Source: Rossellomorea marisflavi (GTDB lineage: Bacteria; Bacillota; Bacilli; Bacillales; Bacillaceae_B). Taken from it: a stretch of 64,000 nt of DNA. Position numbers and translations under genes: made by a program. A model generated the notes under the pieces. It had not been told where the DNA came from. It saw only the letters and a program-made list of their open reading frames with translations, and made no database searches. Below are positions 17,536 through 27,554 of this stretch, one piece after another (within the stretch, counting starts at the first letter, position 1; each line of letters opens with the position of its first letter). The stretch is taken from positions 2,856,001 to 2,920,000 of the forward strand of contig NZ_CP047095.1 in assembly GCF_009806575.1 (NCBI RefSeq). Direction: 5' to 3'.

Positions 17536-18657
17536 CATGAAGGTAAACGGATTGGTGTTAGACGCCGAAGGGAAGACGTTCACCACATATCCTTTTTCGG
17601 CGCACGCCTTGGCAAGGTGCTGAGCCACGCCGTCCTTCATGATTTTCTCGATGTGATGACCGGCATCAATGACGTTCAAGCCGAGCATCATGGCATCGTG
17701 GGCAGTATGGTAGTAGATGTCACCCGAAATGAAGACGTCCGCTCCCTGTCGCTTGGCAGCATGGATGAATTTATTCCCGTCGCCTCCAAGGACCGCCACT
17801 TTGTTTACGGGCGCCTGAAGGTCCCCTGTCACTTTGACGCCATCCATCCCGAATACCTCTTTGACCCGCAGGGCAAATCCCTTCAGGGTCGTGCCCTCTG
17901 GTAACGATCCGATCCTGCCGAGACCCATAGCTGGCGCTTTGTTCTCCAGTGGATAGATGTCATAAGCGACTTCTTCATAAGGGTGGTTGGTGACCATGGC
18001 TTTCAGTACCCGGCCCTCGATGGAAGCGGGATACACCGTTTCGATCCTTTCCTCCTCTGCCACTTCAAGGCGCCCCTGTTCCCCAAGATAAGGGTCGGTT
18101 CCTTCGCCAGGGAGGAATCTGCCTTCTCCCTGTGTAGTGAAGCTACAATCGGAGTAGGCGCCGATATGCCCCGCTCCTGCTCCGGCCAAAGCCCCGCGAA
18201 GGCGTTCTCCGTGCTCTTTCGGTACGAAGACCACCAATTTCCTGAGCTCTTCGGAATATGTCGGCACAAGGACGGATGGTTCAACAAGCCCGAGAGCATC
18301 AGCGAGCAGATCGTTCACCCCGCCCTTTGCTACATCAAGGTTGGTGTGGGCTGCATAAACAGCAATATCATTCTTGATGAGCTTTTCAATCATCCTTCCC
18401 TGATATGTATCTGTATGGATCGCCTTCAAGGACCTGAATAACGGCGGGTGATGGGCGATGATAAGCTTCACATTATTCTTGATCGCTTCATCCACCACAT
18501 TTTCAAGAACGTCCAGGGTTACCATGACATTCTCCACCTTTTCGTTGAGTCTGCCGATTTGAAGTCCGATCGGATCACCTTCCTCGGCAAGATGCTTCGG
18601 TGAAAATTGTTCGAAAAGCTGAATGATTTCATGTCCATTCGGTGTTTTCATCTTCAT
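17533..18657 (-). CDS. yqfO: Nif3-like dinuclear metal protein YqfO
   Basis: This is a Nif3/DUF34 family protein of 374 aa, hexameric with a dinuclear metal centre in known homologs. Metal-binding motifs are IAHHPPLF (about residue 63-70), AAHTNLD and the C-terminal GHHIEK. The ~100-residue insert in the middle (VFVPKEHGERLR onwards) is the PII/CutA-like domain seen in the long Gram-positive forms. ATG 18657 overlaps the trmK stop by four bases, so the two are coupled. The true reaction is unsettled. Confidence 0.9.
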   Translation of the reverse strand: MKMKTPNGHEIIQLFEQFSPKHLAEEGDPIGLQIGRLNEKVENVMVTLDVLENVVDEAIKNNVKLIIAHHPPLFRSLKAIHTDTYQGRMIEKLIKNDIAVYAAHTNLDVAKGGVNDLLADALGLVEPSVLVPTYSEELRKLVVFVPKEHGERLRGALAGAGAGHIGAYSDCSFTTQGEGRFLPGEGTDPYLGEQGRLEVAEEERIETVYPASIEGRVLKAMVTNHPYEEVAYDIYPLENKAPAMGLGRIGSLPEGTTLKGFALRVKEVFGMDGVKVTGDLQAPVNKVAVLGGDGNKFIHAAKRQGADVFISGDIYYHTAHDAMMLGLNVIDAGHHIEKIMKDGVAQHLAKACAEKGYVVNVFPSASNTNPFTFM

Positions 18658-19364
18658 CGATTCAGAACCTCCTCTACCAGTTTGATTTTACCAAGCAGAT
18701 CATTCCTTCGCTCCTCGAGTGCCGGAGTTTCCTCAGCCTGTTCCATGTTTTTCAGGATTGCCTTCCACTGGGTCAGTTCCTGTGTCCATTTCTTTCTGAA
18801 CGGTGCATTGCCTTCCTGACTCAAGATCGGACCCATTAGCAGCTGGGCCTCCTTGTCTTCACTTGAATATCCCGCCTCTGGATTTCCTTTTTCCGCCACA
18901 AGGACTTCATAGATTTTACCGTCTTCTTCAAGGATTTCTTCATTCGTGAGTGACCAGCCATTGTCCATGAGCCATACACGGATGGATACGGCGCTGACGT
19001 TCGGTTGAAGGATGAGTCTTGCATTCTCCACCTTATCCTTACCCTTTTCCAATATGGAAGCAATCAGCGTCCCGCCCATGCCTGCAATGGTGATGCAATC
19101 CACTTCTCCCGGACGGAGCACATCGAGGCCGTCTCCCAATCTGACATCCACCTGGTTTTCAAGAGCGTTCAGTTTGACCTGCTTCAGAGCTGATTCAAAC
19201 GGCCCCTTCACGACTTCACCGGCAATGGCCGAGGCCGCGATCCCTGCCTGGACCGCATAACATGGCAGATAGGCATGATCGGACCCGATATCTGCGATGG
19301 TACTGTTTTTTGGTATGTACGATACAACTGTCTCCAGTCGTTTGGATAATTTTTCGCTATTCAT
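18654..19364 (-). CDS. trmK: tRNA (adenine(22)-N1)-methyltransferase TrmK
   Basis: TrmK methylates N1 of A22 in tRNA using S-adenosylmethionine. The 236-aa protein has a Rossmann methyltransferase N-terminal domain (IADIGSDHAYLPCYAV, then GDGLDVLRPGEVDCITIAGMGG) and a helical C-terminal domain that ends in a coiled-coil. Two adjacent ATGs exist; the second (19364) has better spacing from AAGGTG. It is cotranscribed with yqfO and, in B. subtilis, lies next to cccA and sigA. Confidence 0.93.
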   Translation of the reverse strand: MNSEKLSKRLETVVSYIPKNSTIADIGSDHAYLPCYAVQAGIAASAIAGEVVKGPFESALKQVKLNALENQVDVRLGDGLDVLRPGEVDCITIAGMGGTLIASILEKGKDKVENARLILQPNVSAVSIRVWLMDNGWSLTNEEILEEDGKIYEVLVAEKGNPEAGYSSEDKEAQLLMGPILSQEGNAPFRKKWTQELTQWKAILKNMEQAEETPALEERRNDLLGKIKLVEEVLNR

Positions 19365-19457
19365 CATTTCACCTTATCAATCTGGATTCATTCTTCCCTC
19401 CCCAGTTCCGGGAAGGAGTTTTCCGCTTCGATACCATTCTACCCAATTTCAAGGTAT

Positions 19458-19497
19458 AAAAAAAGCCCCCTGCCCATCAGGCAAAGAAGCTTTCTTT
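19458..19497 (-). terminator. Terminator of cccA
   Basis: On the minus strand AAAGC ... GGCTTT closes an imperfect stem containing TGCC/GGCA, followed by seven T. It lies directly after the cccA stop. Confidence 0.65.
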
Positions 19498-19498
19498 A

Positions 19499-19864
19499 TT
19501 ATTTGAGTGATAAGATCCAGTCTGCCATGGCATCAAGGTTCTCATCTTCCACAAGTCCTGCCGGCATGATCCCCTTACCGTTCTTGATCGTATCCTTGAT
19601 TTGATCTTTGGAAAGATCCGTTCCTTTCAATGCAGGTCCCGCTCCGCCTTCATAGTTGCCTCCGTGACAGCTCATACAATTTTCCTTGTAATGTGCTTCG
19701 GGATCGAATTCGCCGCTTGAAGCCTGCTCTCCGCCTTTTTCTTCTTCCTTTGCCTTGTCGGCTTTCTCTTCAGCATTATTCAATCCTTCAAGAGATAAGA
19801 AGAAAACAAGTCCGATACCAAGTGCCATAATGAGAATGAACGGAATGATTGGATTGCGATTCAT
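19499..19864 (-). CDS. cccA: Membrane-anchored cytochrome c-550 CccA
   Basis: This is a respiratory electron carrier of the outer face of the membrane. The 121-aa protein has an N-terminal anchor (IIPFILIMALGIGLVFFLSL), a Lys/Glu-rich linker and a class I cytochrome c domain with heme site CMSCHG and distal Met in GIMPAGL. ATG 19864 is preceded by GGAGG. The order sigA-cccA-trmK of B. subtilis is kept except for two extra genes upstream. Confidence 0.93.
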   Translation of the reverse strand: MNRNPIIPFILIMALGIGLVFFLSLEGLNNAEEKADKAKEEEKGGEQASSGEFDPEAHYKENCMSCHGGNYEGGAGPALKGTDLSKDQIKDTIKNGKGIMPAGLVEDENLDAMADWILSLK

Positions 19865-20166
19865 GGCTTAAACCTCCTTCGTATGTATACCATCCAAATA
19901 GTACCCTATTTAACAATTTATATTTTACTGTAAAAACAGGGAAAGTAAAAGTCCTACGAATTAACTTTTCCATCTTTCTCACAATTTAGACACATTATGT
20001 TCGATTTTACGCCGAATTCTCTTAACCGTTTTCATTATTGTTACACAAGCAATCCTTTTCACAGGACTTTCATCCTGTTCTGATTTGGTATCGCTATCAA
20101 CGATCACGTTCATTTCCAGTTACACTGTAAAAATAAGGGACCCGGTATAAGCCGGGTCCCCAGATA
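19865..20166 (-). other. Intergenic region cccA to acyl-CoA dehydrogenase
   Basis: About 300 AT-rich bases without a credible gene. On the minus strand TTTACA (19934-19929) and TAAATA (19912-19907) are 16 bases apart and may be the cccA promoter. The terminator of the upstream gene is at 20137-20160. I see nothing else. Confidence 0.4.
20137..20160 (-). terminator. Terminator of the acyl-CoA dehydrogenase gene
   Basis: A perfect 9-bp stem GGGACCCGG / CCGGGTCCC with loop TATAAG; the minus strand continues TTATTTTT. Confidence 0.88.
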
Positions 20167-21309
20167 TCAATGGCAGCCGATCAGTCTTGAGATGACCATA
20201 CGCTGGACTTCCGAAGTTCCTTCCCCGATCTCTAGAAGCTTTGCATCGCGAAGGTACCTCTCCACGTGATACTCCCTCATATACCCATATCCCCCGTGGA
20301 TCTGAATCGCTTCATCCGCCACTTCCATGCTGATTTCGGATGCATACAACTTGCACATGGACGCTTCCTTGGAAAACGGTCTGCCCTGATCCTTCAGCCA
20401 CGCTGCCTTATGCACCATATTCCTGGCCAATTCGATCTTCATCGCCATGTCGGCCAGCTTGAATTGTGTCACTTGGAACTGGGAAAGCGTCTTTCCGAAT
20501 TGCTTTCTCTCTTTCGCGTATTGCAGAGCCTTATCAAAAGCCGCCTGAGCGACCCCCACGGCCATGGCACCGATTCCGATCCTTCCACCGTCTAGCGTCA
20601 CGAGGAACTGCTTAAAGCCCTCTCCACGCTTACCGAGGAGGTTCTCAACAGGGACTTCAACATCTTCCAGTACGAGCTCCGTCGTGTTCGAGGCGTGCAG
20701 CCCCATCTTTTCATAATTATCGATCACCGTGAAGCCTTTGGCATCCGTCGGCACAATGATCGCGCTGATTTCCTTGTTTCCGTCCTTTTTGCCTGTGATC
20801 GCCGTAAGAGCAAGATGGTTGGCATAGCTGGCATTCGTGATGTAGCATTTATTGCCGTTGATGACCCAGCGATCGTCCTGCTCCACTGCCGTCGTCTGGG
20901 TTCCGCCTGCGTCAGATCCCGCATTCGGTTCGGTCAGCCCGAAAGCTCCGAAGCTCTCGCCCGTACAGATCGGAGTCAAATACTTCTCCTTCTGCTCATC
21001 CGTGCCGAACATGGAAATCGGTGCCCCCCCCAATGAAATATGGGCTGAATATGTGATTCCGGTCGATGCGCATGCCCGACTCAATTCTTCCGTCACAATG
21101 GCAAAGCTGACCGTATCAGCCCCCGCCCCGCCGTATTCTTCTGAAAACGGAAGACCCATCAATCCAAGGTCCGCCAATTTTTTAAAAACGTCAGCAGGGA
21201 ATTGCTTGGACCGGTCCCTTTCAAGGGCACCCGGCGCCACCTCTTCTTCTGCAAACTCTCTAATGGTCTTTTTAATCATTGTCTGTTCCTGCGTCAAGTC
21301 GAAATTCAT
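20167..21309 (-). CDS. Acyl-CoA dehydrogenase
   Basis: This FAD-dependent enzyme oxidises acyl-CoA to trans-2-enoyl-CoA. The 380-aa protein shows FGLTEPNAGSDAGG (FAD/substrate loop), ERKQFGKTLSQFQ, QIHGGYGYMREYHVER and the C-terminal EIGEGTSEVQR, which holds the likely catalytic Glu of the short-chain type. ATG 21309 is preferred because AAGGGGG precedes it at good spacing. It lies between cccA and sigA, which are close together in B. subtilis, so it is an insertion relative to that order. Chain-length preference unknown. Confidence 0.92.
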   Translation of the reverse strand: MNFDLTQEQTMIKKTIREFAEEEVAPGALERDRSKQFPADVFKKLADLGLMGLPFSEEYGGAGADTVSFAIVTEELSRACASTGITYSAHISLGGAPISMFGTDEQKEKYLTPICTGESFGAFGLTEPNAGSDAGGTQTTAVEQDDRWVINGNKCYITNASYANHLALTAITGKKDGNKEISAIIVPTDAKGFTVIDNYEKMGLHASNTTELVLEDVEVPVENLLGKRGEGFKQFLVTLDGGRIGIGAMAVGVAQAAFDKALQYAKERKQFGKTLSQFQVTQFKLADMAMKIELARNMVHKAAWLKDQGRPFSKEASMCKLYASEISMEVADEAIQIHGGYGYMREYHVERYLRDAKLLEIGEGTSEVQRMVISRLIGCH

Positions 21310-21429
21310 TTCCATCCCCCTTGTCTGTCTCGCATCCTGCCTAGAGCAAGAATGTATGCGCTATCATTTACATTATAAAAGGAATAAATGAATTTTCTCA
21401 ACTTTAAAAAACTTTATAATTTTCTGTAG

Positions 21430-21954
21430 TTATATTAAAATATAAATAGTCAGCAGGGCCGCTGCCAAGATCCCCCCGATTAAAAACGGGAGGCTTTTGT
21501 GCCGAAAACCCATAATCGACCAAATGGAACAATGGAAATAAAGGAGCGGTATCATGACTTCCCTTTTCCCTTCAAAGCATGCATCCACGATATGGACTGT
21601 CATAAAAAGAAGGATGAGGGCTGCAGCCACATACAGGAAAAGGGTGGAGATTCCTTTCTTGCTATAATGAATTGCCATGGCCACGAGGAAAACGACAAAT
21701 ACTGCCAAAATCGCTGTTTGCAAAAGCGATGACATTTCAGTAAAATAAATGACAAATACGGTGAGGCCGAGAGTCAGGGCCGATGTTGCAAGATGCGTGT
21801 ATCTTGAAGAGGAAACGCTTTCACTATCCCCTTTGGTATAAAGGTTGAGGAGGTAGTCACAGTAGTGCTCAGGAAGCATGCTGCTTTCCTTCCAACGTCT
21901 GATTTCGTTTATGATGATCTTTGTTTCTTTATCCTGTTGTTTGATTCCAATCAC
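21430..21954 (-). CDS. Unrecognised five-helix membrane protein
   Basis: This 174-aa protein has a short soluble N-terminus (IINEIRRWKESSMLPEHYCD, then YLLNLYTKGD) and about five membrane helices up to the C-terminus LLTIYILI. I do not recognise a named family, although the N-terminal pattern looks conserved in style. The GTG start at 21954 has a poor ribosome site. An internal ATG 75 bases downstream has GGAAGG before it, but using it would cut off most of the soluble segment. It lies upstream of the acyl-CoA dehydrogenase gene on the same strand. Confidence 0.65.
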   Translation of the reverse strand: MIGIKQQDKETKIIINEIRRWKESSMLPEHYCDYLLNLYTKGDSESVSSSRYTHLATSALTLGLTVFVIYFTEMSSLLQTAILAVFVVFLVAMAIHYSKKGISTLFLYVAAALILLFMTVHIVDACFEGKREVMIPLLYFHCSIWSIMGFRHKSLPFLIGGILAAALLTIYILI

Positions 21955-22017
21955 TGCCTAACCTATAAGTATACGTATAATTTTCGTCATAGCCTGTCGA
22001 AACTCCTTTTTCATCTA

Positions 22018-22053
22018 TAAAAAAAACCGCCTCGGCGTATGCGAGACGGTTCG
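22018..22053 (-). terminator. Terminator of sigA
   Basis: AACCGCCTCG pairs with CGAGACGGTT (one mismatch); the minus strand then has a long T-run (plus-strand A-run at 22019-22026). Confidence 0.85.
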
Positions 22054-22058
22054 AATTC

Positions 22059-23189
22059 CTATTCGAGGAAGTCTTTCAATCGTTTGCTTCTGCTTGGATG
22101 ACGAAGCTTACGCAGTGCTTTCGCTTCGATCTGGCGAATCCTTTCCCTTGTAACACCGAAAACTTTCCCGACTTCTTCCAGTGTGCGGGTCCTTCCGTCA
22201 TCAAGTCCAAAACGAAGACGAAGAACGTTCTCTTCACGGTCTGTCAGGGTATCCAGAACATCCTCGAGCTGTTCCTTCAGAAGTTCGTAGGCTGCATGCT
22301 CGGATGGCGACTGTGCTTCTGCATCCTCGATGAAGTCACCTAGGTGTGAATCATCCTCTTCCCCGATCGGTGTTTCCAATGAAACAGGCTCTTGGGCAAT
22401 TTTCAGGATTTCCCTTACTTTTTCCGGTGTAAGATCCATTTCCTCAGCTATTTCTTCAGGTGCAGGCTCACGACCTAGATCTTGAAGGAGCTGGCGTTGG
22501 ACGCGGATCAGTTTGTTGATGGTCTCCACCATATGGACAGGGATACGGATCGTCCTTGCCTGATCGGCGATGGCGCGGGTGATGGCCTGACGGATCCACC
22601 AAGTGGCATACGTACTGAATTTGAACCCCTTACGGTAATCAAATTTCTCAACTGCTTTGATAAGACCCATGTTCCCTTCCTGGATCAGATCAAGGAACAG
22701 CATACCCCGGCCGACATAGCGCTTCGCGATACTGACCACAAGTCGAAGGTTGGCTTCTGCAAGGCGTCGCTTCGCCTCTTCGTCCCCTTCTTCAATTCTT
22801 TCGGCCAGATTGATTTCTTCTTCTGCCGACAGCAGGTCGACCCTTCCGATTTCCTTCAGATACATGCGGACCGGATCATTTATTTTGACGCCGGGAGGGA
22901 CACTGAGGTCATTCAGGTTGAACTCCTCTTCCTCTTCCTTTGCCAGTTCAGGGGCACTCGGATCGTCATCTTCATCACTCTCTTTGATGATTTCGATGCT
23001 TTGTTCACCTAAGTGCTCGTAAAATTCATCCATTTGGTCAGAGTCCAATTCGAAGCCCGATAGTTTGTCGGCGATATCCTCATATGTGAGGACACCTCTC
23101 TTCTTACCCTGATTCACTAAAAATTCTTTCACCTGATCAACGGTCAATTCAGACGCTATTTGTTTGGAACGCGCGGACTTTTCAGCCAT
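22059..23189 (-). CDS. sigA: RNA polymerase sigma factor SigA (RpoD)
   Basis: This is the housekeeping sigma-70 factor. The 376-aa protein has region 1.1, an acidic stretch ([20 protein letters not shown]), region 1.2 ([16 protein letters not shown]), region 2 ([17 protein letters not shown]), region 3 and region 4.2 ([20 protein letters not shown]). ATG 23189 is set by AAGGAGG; a longer frame to 23258 has no such site. It follows dnaG on the same strand, as in the macromolecular synthesis operon. Confidence 0.97.
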   Translation of the reverse strand: MAEKSARSKQIASELTVDQVKEFLVNQGKKRGVLTYEDIADKLSGFELDSDQMDEFYEHLGEQSIEIIKESDEDDDPSAPELAKEEEEEFNLNDLSVPPGVKINDPVRMYLKEIGRVDLLSAEEEINLAERIEEGDEEAKRRLAEANLRLVVSIAKRYVGRGMLFLDLIQEGNMGLIKAVEKFDYRKGFKFSTYATWWIRQAITRAIADQARTIRIPVHMVETINKLIRVQRQLLQDLGREPAPEEIAEEMDLTPEKVREILKIAQEPVSLETPIGEEDDSHLGDFIEDAEAQSPSEHAAYELLKEQLEDVLDTLTDREENVLRLRFGLDDGRTRTLEEVGKVFGVTRERIRQIEAKALRKLRHPSRSKRLKDFLE

Positions 23190-23220
23190 GTGTTCCCCTC
23201 CTTCCAACTTCCTGGCAAAA

Positions 23221-25029
23221 CTATAAAGACTTACGCAGCTGTAAGATTTCCATCGCAATCTCTACTTCCTTACGATAATCATTTCTTCTCTCAGCTTCTT
23301 TTCTTTCCTGTTCTTTTTCCTTTATCTTCAACATCTTTTGATGTTTTAAGACCTGTTTCACATAATCCATCAGTTCATCATCCGTGCATTCTTCGCTGAT
23401 GGACATCATTTCGATCTCCGTTACCACGCGCCTCAGGCGTTCATCGCTCAGATATCCGATGAATCCGCGGGCACCTGGTGGCAGACCTTCTTCATAATAC
23501 CCGAGAAGATAGGTGATGATCGCCTGATGCTCATCTACATTCAGGCTGACACCGGCAAGCCAATCCTGCACCTTATACGCGACGTTCGGATCCCTCATCA
23601 TATGGGCGATCAAACGCCTTTCGGCATTTTGATACGCAGGGAGGAGCTGAGACTTCCGGTTGAAGGGAGGAGCAGCAGCCGCTGGTGCGGGAGAATGCTG
23701 TACCTTCTTTGTCCGGGGTGCTCCTGTCTGCCCCATCTGCTGCTGCAGGGCATCCAATGACAGGTCGAACTCATCGGCGAGATTTCTCAGATAGAAGTCT
23801 TTTTCCACGGCACTGTTCAAGCCAACGATTTCCTTGAGTACCTCTTCGATATAAGCGAGCCGATCTCCTTCATCATTCAGGTTTTTATTCAGCTTGTAAT
23901 AGCGTAGTTTGAACGCCATGAATGTCAGAGCTGCCCCTATTACATCCTGCTGAAACTTTTCGGATCCATAGGTGGAGATGTAGTCATCGGGGTCAAGCTG
24001 CTCGGGAATGGCGGCGATGCGGATATTCATGCCGTGGTTCGTCAGGAGATTTCCGGCCCTGAACGCGGCTTCGATCCCCGCAGAGTCACCGTCATAACAA
24101 ATCACGACGGAATCCGTGAGTCGTTTGATCAAGCCGATCTGCTGCTCGGTCAAGGAGGTTCCCATTGTGGCGATCCCATTCTCGACTTCTGCCTCGTTTG
24201 CGGAAATGACGTCTGCGAACCCCTCAAAGAGGATCGCCTGCTGTTTCCGCCTGATGGAGGCCCGTGCACCATGGTAATGATAGAGGATTTTACTTTTATT
24301 GAAGATTTTCGTCTCCGGACTGTTCAAGTATTTCGGTTCATCGCCTTTTTGGAGGCTCCGCCCCGAAAAGGCGACCGTTTCCCCTTTTGGATTCTGGATC
24401 GGAAACATGATCCGACCCCTGAACCGGTCGAGGAAGGATTGATCCCTTTCCCTTCTGACCAGGAGTCCGGCCTCTTCCATGAGTTCGAGGGGGTAGCCCC
24501 TCTTTTCCAGAAACTTGACTGTGAAATCCCAATTGGGAAGCGACCAGCCGATTTTGAACTTCCGGATGCTTTCCGTTGTGAACCCCCTGGCAAGCAAATA
24601 TTCCAGTGCTTCCTGGCCCTCTTTTGTATTAAGGAGCAAATGATGGTAAAATTTACTCAAAAGTTCATGGGCCTCGATCATTCTCTTTTCTTCTTCAAGA
24701 TGAGCATGATCCACACTCGGGCCGGCAGGTGTGACTTCGATCTCTTCGCCAACCTTTTCACCCAGCTTCTGCGCTGCTTCCTGGAAGGACATCCCGTCTA
24801 CATCCATGAGGAATGTAAAGGCATTGCCTCCCGCACCACAGCCGAAGCAATGGAAGATTTGTTTATCAGGTGAAACAGAAAAAGATGGAGTGTTCTCTCC
24901 ATGGAATGGGCACAGCCCAAAATAGTTGCGACCCTGTTTCTTCAGTTGCACATAGTCGCTCACAACATCCACGATATCCGTGGATGATAAAATTCTATTC
25001 AGCTTCTCTTCAGGGATTCTTTCTGACAC
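23221..25029 (-). CDS. dnaG: DNA primase DnaG
   Basis: DnaG makes RNA primers at the replication fork. The 602-aa protein has the CHC2 zinc finger ([14 protein letters not shown] ... FHCFGCG, about residues 41-65), the Toprim core with FEGFADV and CYDGDSAG, and a C-terminal helicase-binding domain. A Pro/Ala-rich linker ([10 protein letters not shown]) separates the last two. The start is GTG 25029 after AGGTGAT. sigA follows 31 bases downstream. Confidence 0.96.
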   Translation of the reverse strand: MSERIPEEKLNRILSSTDIVDVVSDYVQLKKQGRNYFGLCPFHGENTPSFSVSPDKQIFHCFGCGAGGNAFTFLMDVDGMSFQEAAQKLGEKVGEEIEVTPAGPSVDHAHLEEEKRMIEAHELLSKFYHHLLLNTKEGQEALEYLLARGFTTESIRKFKIGWSLPNWDFTVKFLEKRGYPLELMEEAGLLVRRERDQSFLDRFRGRIMFPIQNPKGETVAFSGRSLQKGDEPKYLNSPETKIFNKSKILYHYHGARASIRRKQQAILFEGFADVISANEAEVENGIATMGTSLTEQQIGLIKRLTDSVVICYDGDSAGIEAAFRAGNLLTNHGMNIRIAAIPEQLDPDDYISTYGSEKFQQDVIGAALTFMAFKLRYYKLNKNLNDEGDRLAYIEEVLKEIVGLNSAVEKDFYLRNLADEFDLSLDALQQQMGQTGAPRTKKVQHSPAPAAAAPPFNRKSQLLPAYQNAERRLIAHMMRDPNVAYKVQDWLAGVSLNVDEHQAIITYLLGYYEEGLPPGARGFIGYLSDERLRRVVTEIEMMSISEECTDDELMDYVKQVLKHQKMLKIKEKEQERKEAERRNDYRKEVEIAMEILQLRKSL

Positions 25030-25081
25030 TGTTCATCACCTGTTTTATAAATGTCCCTCATAGTTCATTCGATAAATTTTA

Positions 25082-25516
25082 TCAATCTCCTGCAATTTGC
25101 GACAATAAATTCTCGAAGTTTGCGGAAAAAGTTTCCCGATCCGATTGGGTGAATGCCTTGGGACCTTTTCCATACTTCCCTTTTCTGCGTTCCTTAGCGG
25201 CAAGATACCTGTAATCGAGGGCAGTGGCAATCGTTTCTTCCTTGTATGCTTTTCCCCTGGGGGACAAGGCATAAACGTGCTTCGGCAGGACTAGACTGGC
25301 GAGCCCGATGTCCTGGGTGACGAGCACGTCGGAAGGACGGACGTGATTCATGATGTACAGGTCGGCTGATTCCTTGGAACTATCAACATAGATCCATTCA
25401 CCTGCTTCAGGCTCACTTTTCCTGTGGGCATGGGAAGCGACGAATACAACCCTGAAACCGTACCTTCTTGAGATCAGGCTGATTTCCTCCTTGACAGGAC
25501 AAGCATCAGCATCCAC
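25082..25516 (-). CDS. yqxD: YaiI/YqxD family protein (UPF0178)
   Basis: This is a DUF188/UPF0178 protein with a PIN-like fold; the 144-aa frame starts within the family motif DADACPVKEE. The conserved SHAHRKSEP, VTQDIGLASLVL and the C-terminal R-K-G-K-Y-G-KGPKAFTQ-D region are present. The 5' end is odd: GTG 25516 has no ribosome binding site, while an ATG 33 bases upstream is in another frame. Adding one base in the CCC run near 25526 would give MTHIIPCVYVDADACP. The enzyme activity is not established. Confidence 0.8.
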   Translation of the reverse strand: MDADACPVKEEISLISRRYGFRVVFVASHAHRKSEPEAGEWIYVDSSKESADLYIMNHVRPSDVLVTQDIGLASLVLPKHVYALSPRGKAYKEETIATALDYRYLAAKERRKGKYGKGPKAFTQSDRETFSANFENLLSQIAGD

Positions 25517-25872
25517 GTATACACAGGGATGATATGGGTCATACCTAACTATTCTACATCACTCCATGTAATCCTTCTCTCCCGGATAACTTTCCTTGGG
25601 AGCAAGGAAGAATTTGTCGAAAAAAACCCTCTTCAGGACTTGACATATCACAATAATTAGTTTATTCCTTAAGAGTTTAGTCTAAACCTATTTTAAATAT
25701 TTTTATCACAATTTTTTATTATAGTATATCCCCGGCAATTTGACCACCCATAAAACTCATTCTTTCCACGATCCCATGTTCATGCTGCCATACTTCAAGG
25801 CCTTCGTGCGGGAACTCTCCATCCACAGAAAACCCGGACCTCCATGATCATGATGGTCCGGGTAAACAATAC
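25517..25872. other. Intergenic region yqxD to yqfL
   Basis: About 350 bases without a credible gene. It contains a TTGACA at about 25640 on the plus strand with no gene behind it, a palindrome GTTTAG-T-CTAAAC near 25675-25687, and the yqfL terminator at 25832-25863. I see no further features. Confidence 0.4.
25832..25863 (-). terminator. Terminator of yqfL
   Basis: ACCCGGACC pairs with GGTCCGGGT; the loop itself holds TCATGATCATGA. The minus strand continues with TTTTCTG. Confidence 0.75.
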
Positions 25873-26685
25873 TCAGGATTTCTGATAGATATTCGTGATG
25901 ACATTGGCCGTCTCTTCCACGGCTTTATTCGTCACATCGATGACATGACAACCGATGCGCCCCGTGATGGCCTCGAAGTATGTAAGCTCTTCTTCGATCC
26001 TCTTGATGTTTGCATAGCTTGCCTGGTCGTTCAGACCGAGGGATTTCAACCGTTCCCTGCGGATCGTATTCAGTTTGTCCGGACTGATCTTCAAGCCGAA
26101 GCATTTTTCCGGCGGAACCTTGAAAAGCTCCTCGGGTGGATCGACTTCAGGAACAAGAGGGACATTCGCCACCTTGTAACGCTTGAGTGCAAGGTATTGT
26201 GACAATGGTGTCTTGGATGTCCTCGATACGCCGACCAAAACAATATCCGCCCTGAGAAGGCCCCTCGGATCCCTTCCATCATCATACTTCACGGCGAATT
26301 CGATGGCCTCGACCTTTTTGAAGTAGTCGTCGTCGAGCTTCCTGACCGTACCCGGTTCAAAAAGCGGCTCCTTCTGATAAGAGGATTGATATGTATCCAT
26401 GAGGGGTCCGATGATATCGAACGCATGGAGGTCTTCCACTTTCGCCTTCGCCTTGATGTAGGCGCGCATCTCAGGTTTTACAAGGGTGTAGACGATCAGC
26501 CCTTTCGTCATTTTGGCCAGGGAGATCACTTCATCGATATTTTCCAGCTCTTCAATATACGGGAAGCGTTTAATGACCGTATTCTTAGAACCATCGAACT
26601 GGCTGATGGCGGCCTTGGTCACTAGTTCGGCCGTTTCCCCTACGGAATCTGATACCACATAGATAATTGGTTCTTTCACGATCAT
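25873..26685 (-). CDS. yqfL: PPDK regulatory-type kinase/pyrophosphorylase YqfL
   Basis: This is a DUF299 family protein of 270 aa. Family members phosphorylate or dephosphorylate a target such as pyruvate phosphate dikinase or PEP synthase. The family P-loop-like motif is [11 protein letters not shown] (about residue 152), and the N-terminus is [17 protein letters not shown] 26685 lies three bases after AGGTGG; an in-frame GTG two codons later has more usual spacing. In B. subtilis YqfL modulates CcpN activity, which agrees with the tight ccpN-yqfL arrangement here (10 bases apart). Confidence 0.92.
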   Translation of the reverse strand: MIVKEPIIYVVSDSVGETAELVTKAAISQFDGSKNTVIKRFPYIEELENIDEVISLAKMTKGLIVYTLVKPEMRAYIKAKAKVEDLHAFDIIGPLMDTYQSSYQKEPLFEPGTVRKLDDDYFKKVEAIEFAVKYDDGRDPRGLLRADIVLVGVSRTSKTPLSQYLALKRYKVANVPLVPEVDPPEELFKVPPEKCFGLKISPDKLNTIRRERLKSLGLNDQASYANIKRIEEELTYFEAITGRIGCHVIDVTNKAVEETANVITNIYQKS

Positions 26686-26695
26686 TCACCACCTG

Positions 26696-27322
26696 TTAAT
26701 ATTCATCTGCCAGTGCAACGAACGCCTTCGTGACATTCGTCTTTGTAATCCGTCCCGTCACTTCCAGATCTCCATTATCCGTTTTCCGGACAACAGGGAC
26801 GGAGTCGATCTGTTTATGGATCAAATCCTTCGCGACACCGATCAACGGATCATCCTTCTCGCATGTCGTGATGTTCGGCATCCTCGTCATGATGATATTC
26901 ACCGGAAGCGTACTCAATTCCTGCTTTCCGATGCTCGCCCTTAGAAGATCCTTCCGGGAAAGGACCCCGACCAGATAGGAATTCGCATCAACCACGAACA
27001 GCGTCCCCACATCTTCGAGGAACATCGTCACGATGGCATCATAGACCGAAACATTTTCATTGACCACTACGGGAATGGATTGGTAATCCTTCACGTAGAT
27101 TTTCTTGAGGTTTTCGGTCAGCAGCTGGGTTCCCGTCTTACCGGTATAGAAATACCCCACCCGGGGCCGTGCATCAAGGTAACCCGCCATGGTCAGAATG
27201 GCCAGATCCGGTCTCAGGGTGGCACGGGTCAAGTTGAGTCGGTCGGCGATCTGTTCTCCCGTGATGGGCCCATTATCTTTTACGATTTGCAAAATCGTTT
27301 CTTGACGTTTATTCAGTTCCAT
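26696..27322 (-). CDS. ccpN: Gluconeogenesis repressor CcpN
   Basis: CcpN represses gapB and pckA during glycolysis. The 208-aa protein has an N-terminal winged HTH (GPITGEQIADRLNLTRATLR, about 15-40) and two CBS domains (about 75-130 and 140-200), which bind nucleotides in B. subtilis. It is first of a two-gene unit with yqfL. Start ATG 27322 follows AGGTGGTGA. Confidence 0.93.
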   Translation of the reverse strand: MELNKRQETILQIVKDNGPITGEQIADRLNLTRATLRPDLAILTMAGYLDARPRVGYFYTGKTGTQLLTENLKKIYVKDYQSIPVVVNENVSVYDAIVTMFLEDVGTLFVVDANSYLVGVLSRKDLLRASIGKQELSTLPVNIIMTRMPNITTCEKDDPLIGVAKDLIHKQIDSVPVVRKTDNGDLEVTGRITKTNVTKAFVALADEY

Positions 27323-27514
27323 TTTTCTTCACCACCTAACGACCCTTTTTCAAAATGTTATACTGTATACTAAATATTATATACTAATGAATCAAAATGA
27401 AAAGAGTATTATCTTTTCCCTTTATGTGTAAACTATATCGGAATATTAGACCTGTAAAAGAGTATCCTGTTTCCCAAGAAACATCAACTCTTTTTCACTT
27501 TGAACGAACAATGG

Positions 27515-27543
27515 TTGTCAAGAAGAAAATCCCATGATAAAAT
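27515..27543 (+). promoter_or_regulatory. Sigma-A promoter of the glyS T-box leader
   Basis: TTGTCA (27515-27520) and TAAAAT (27538-27543) are 17 bases apart, so transcription would start near 27550. Confidence 0.7.
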
Positions 27544-27554
27544 AGCTAACACAT

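Noticed and set aside
24034..24873. 279-codon frame opposite dnaG
   Set aside because: Antisense shadow of the primase gene.
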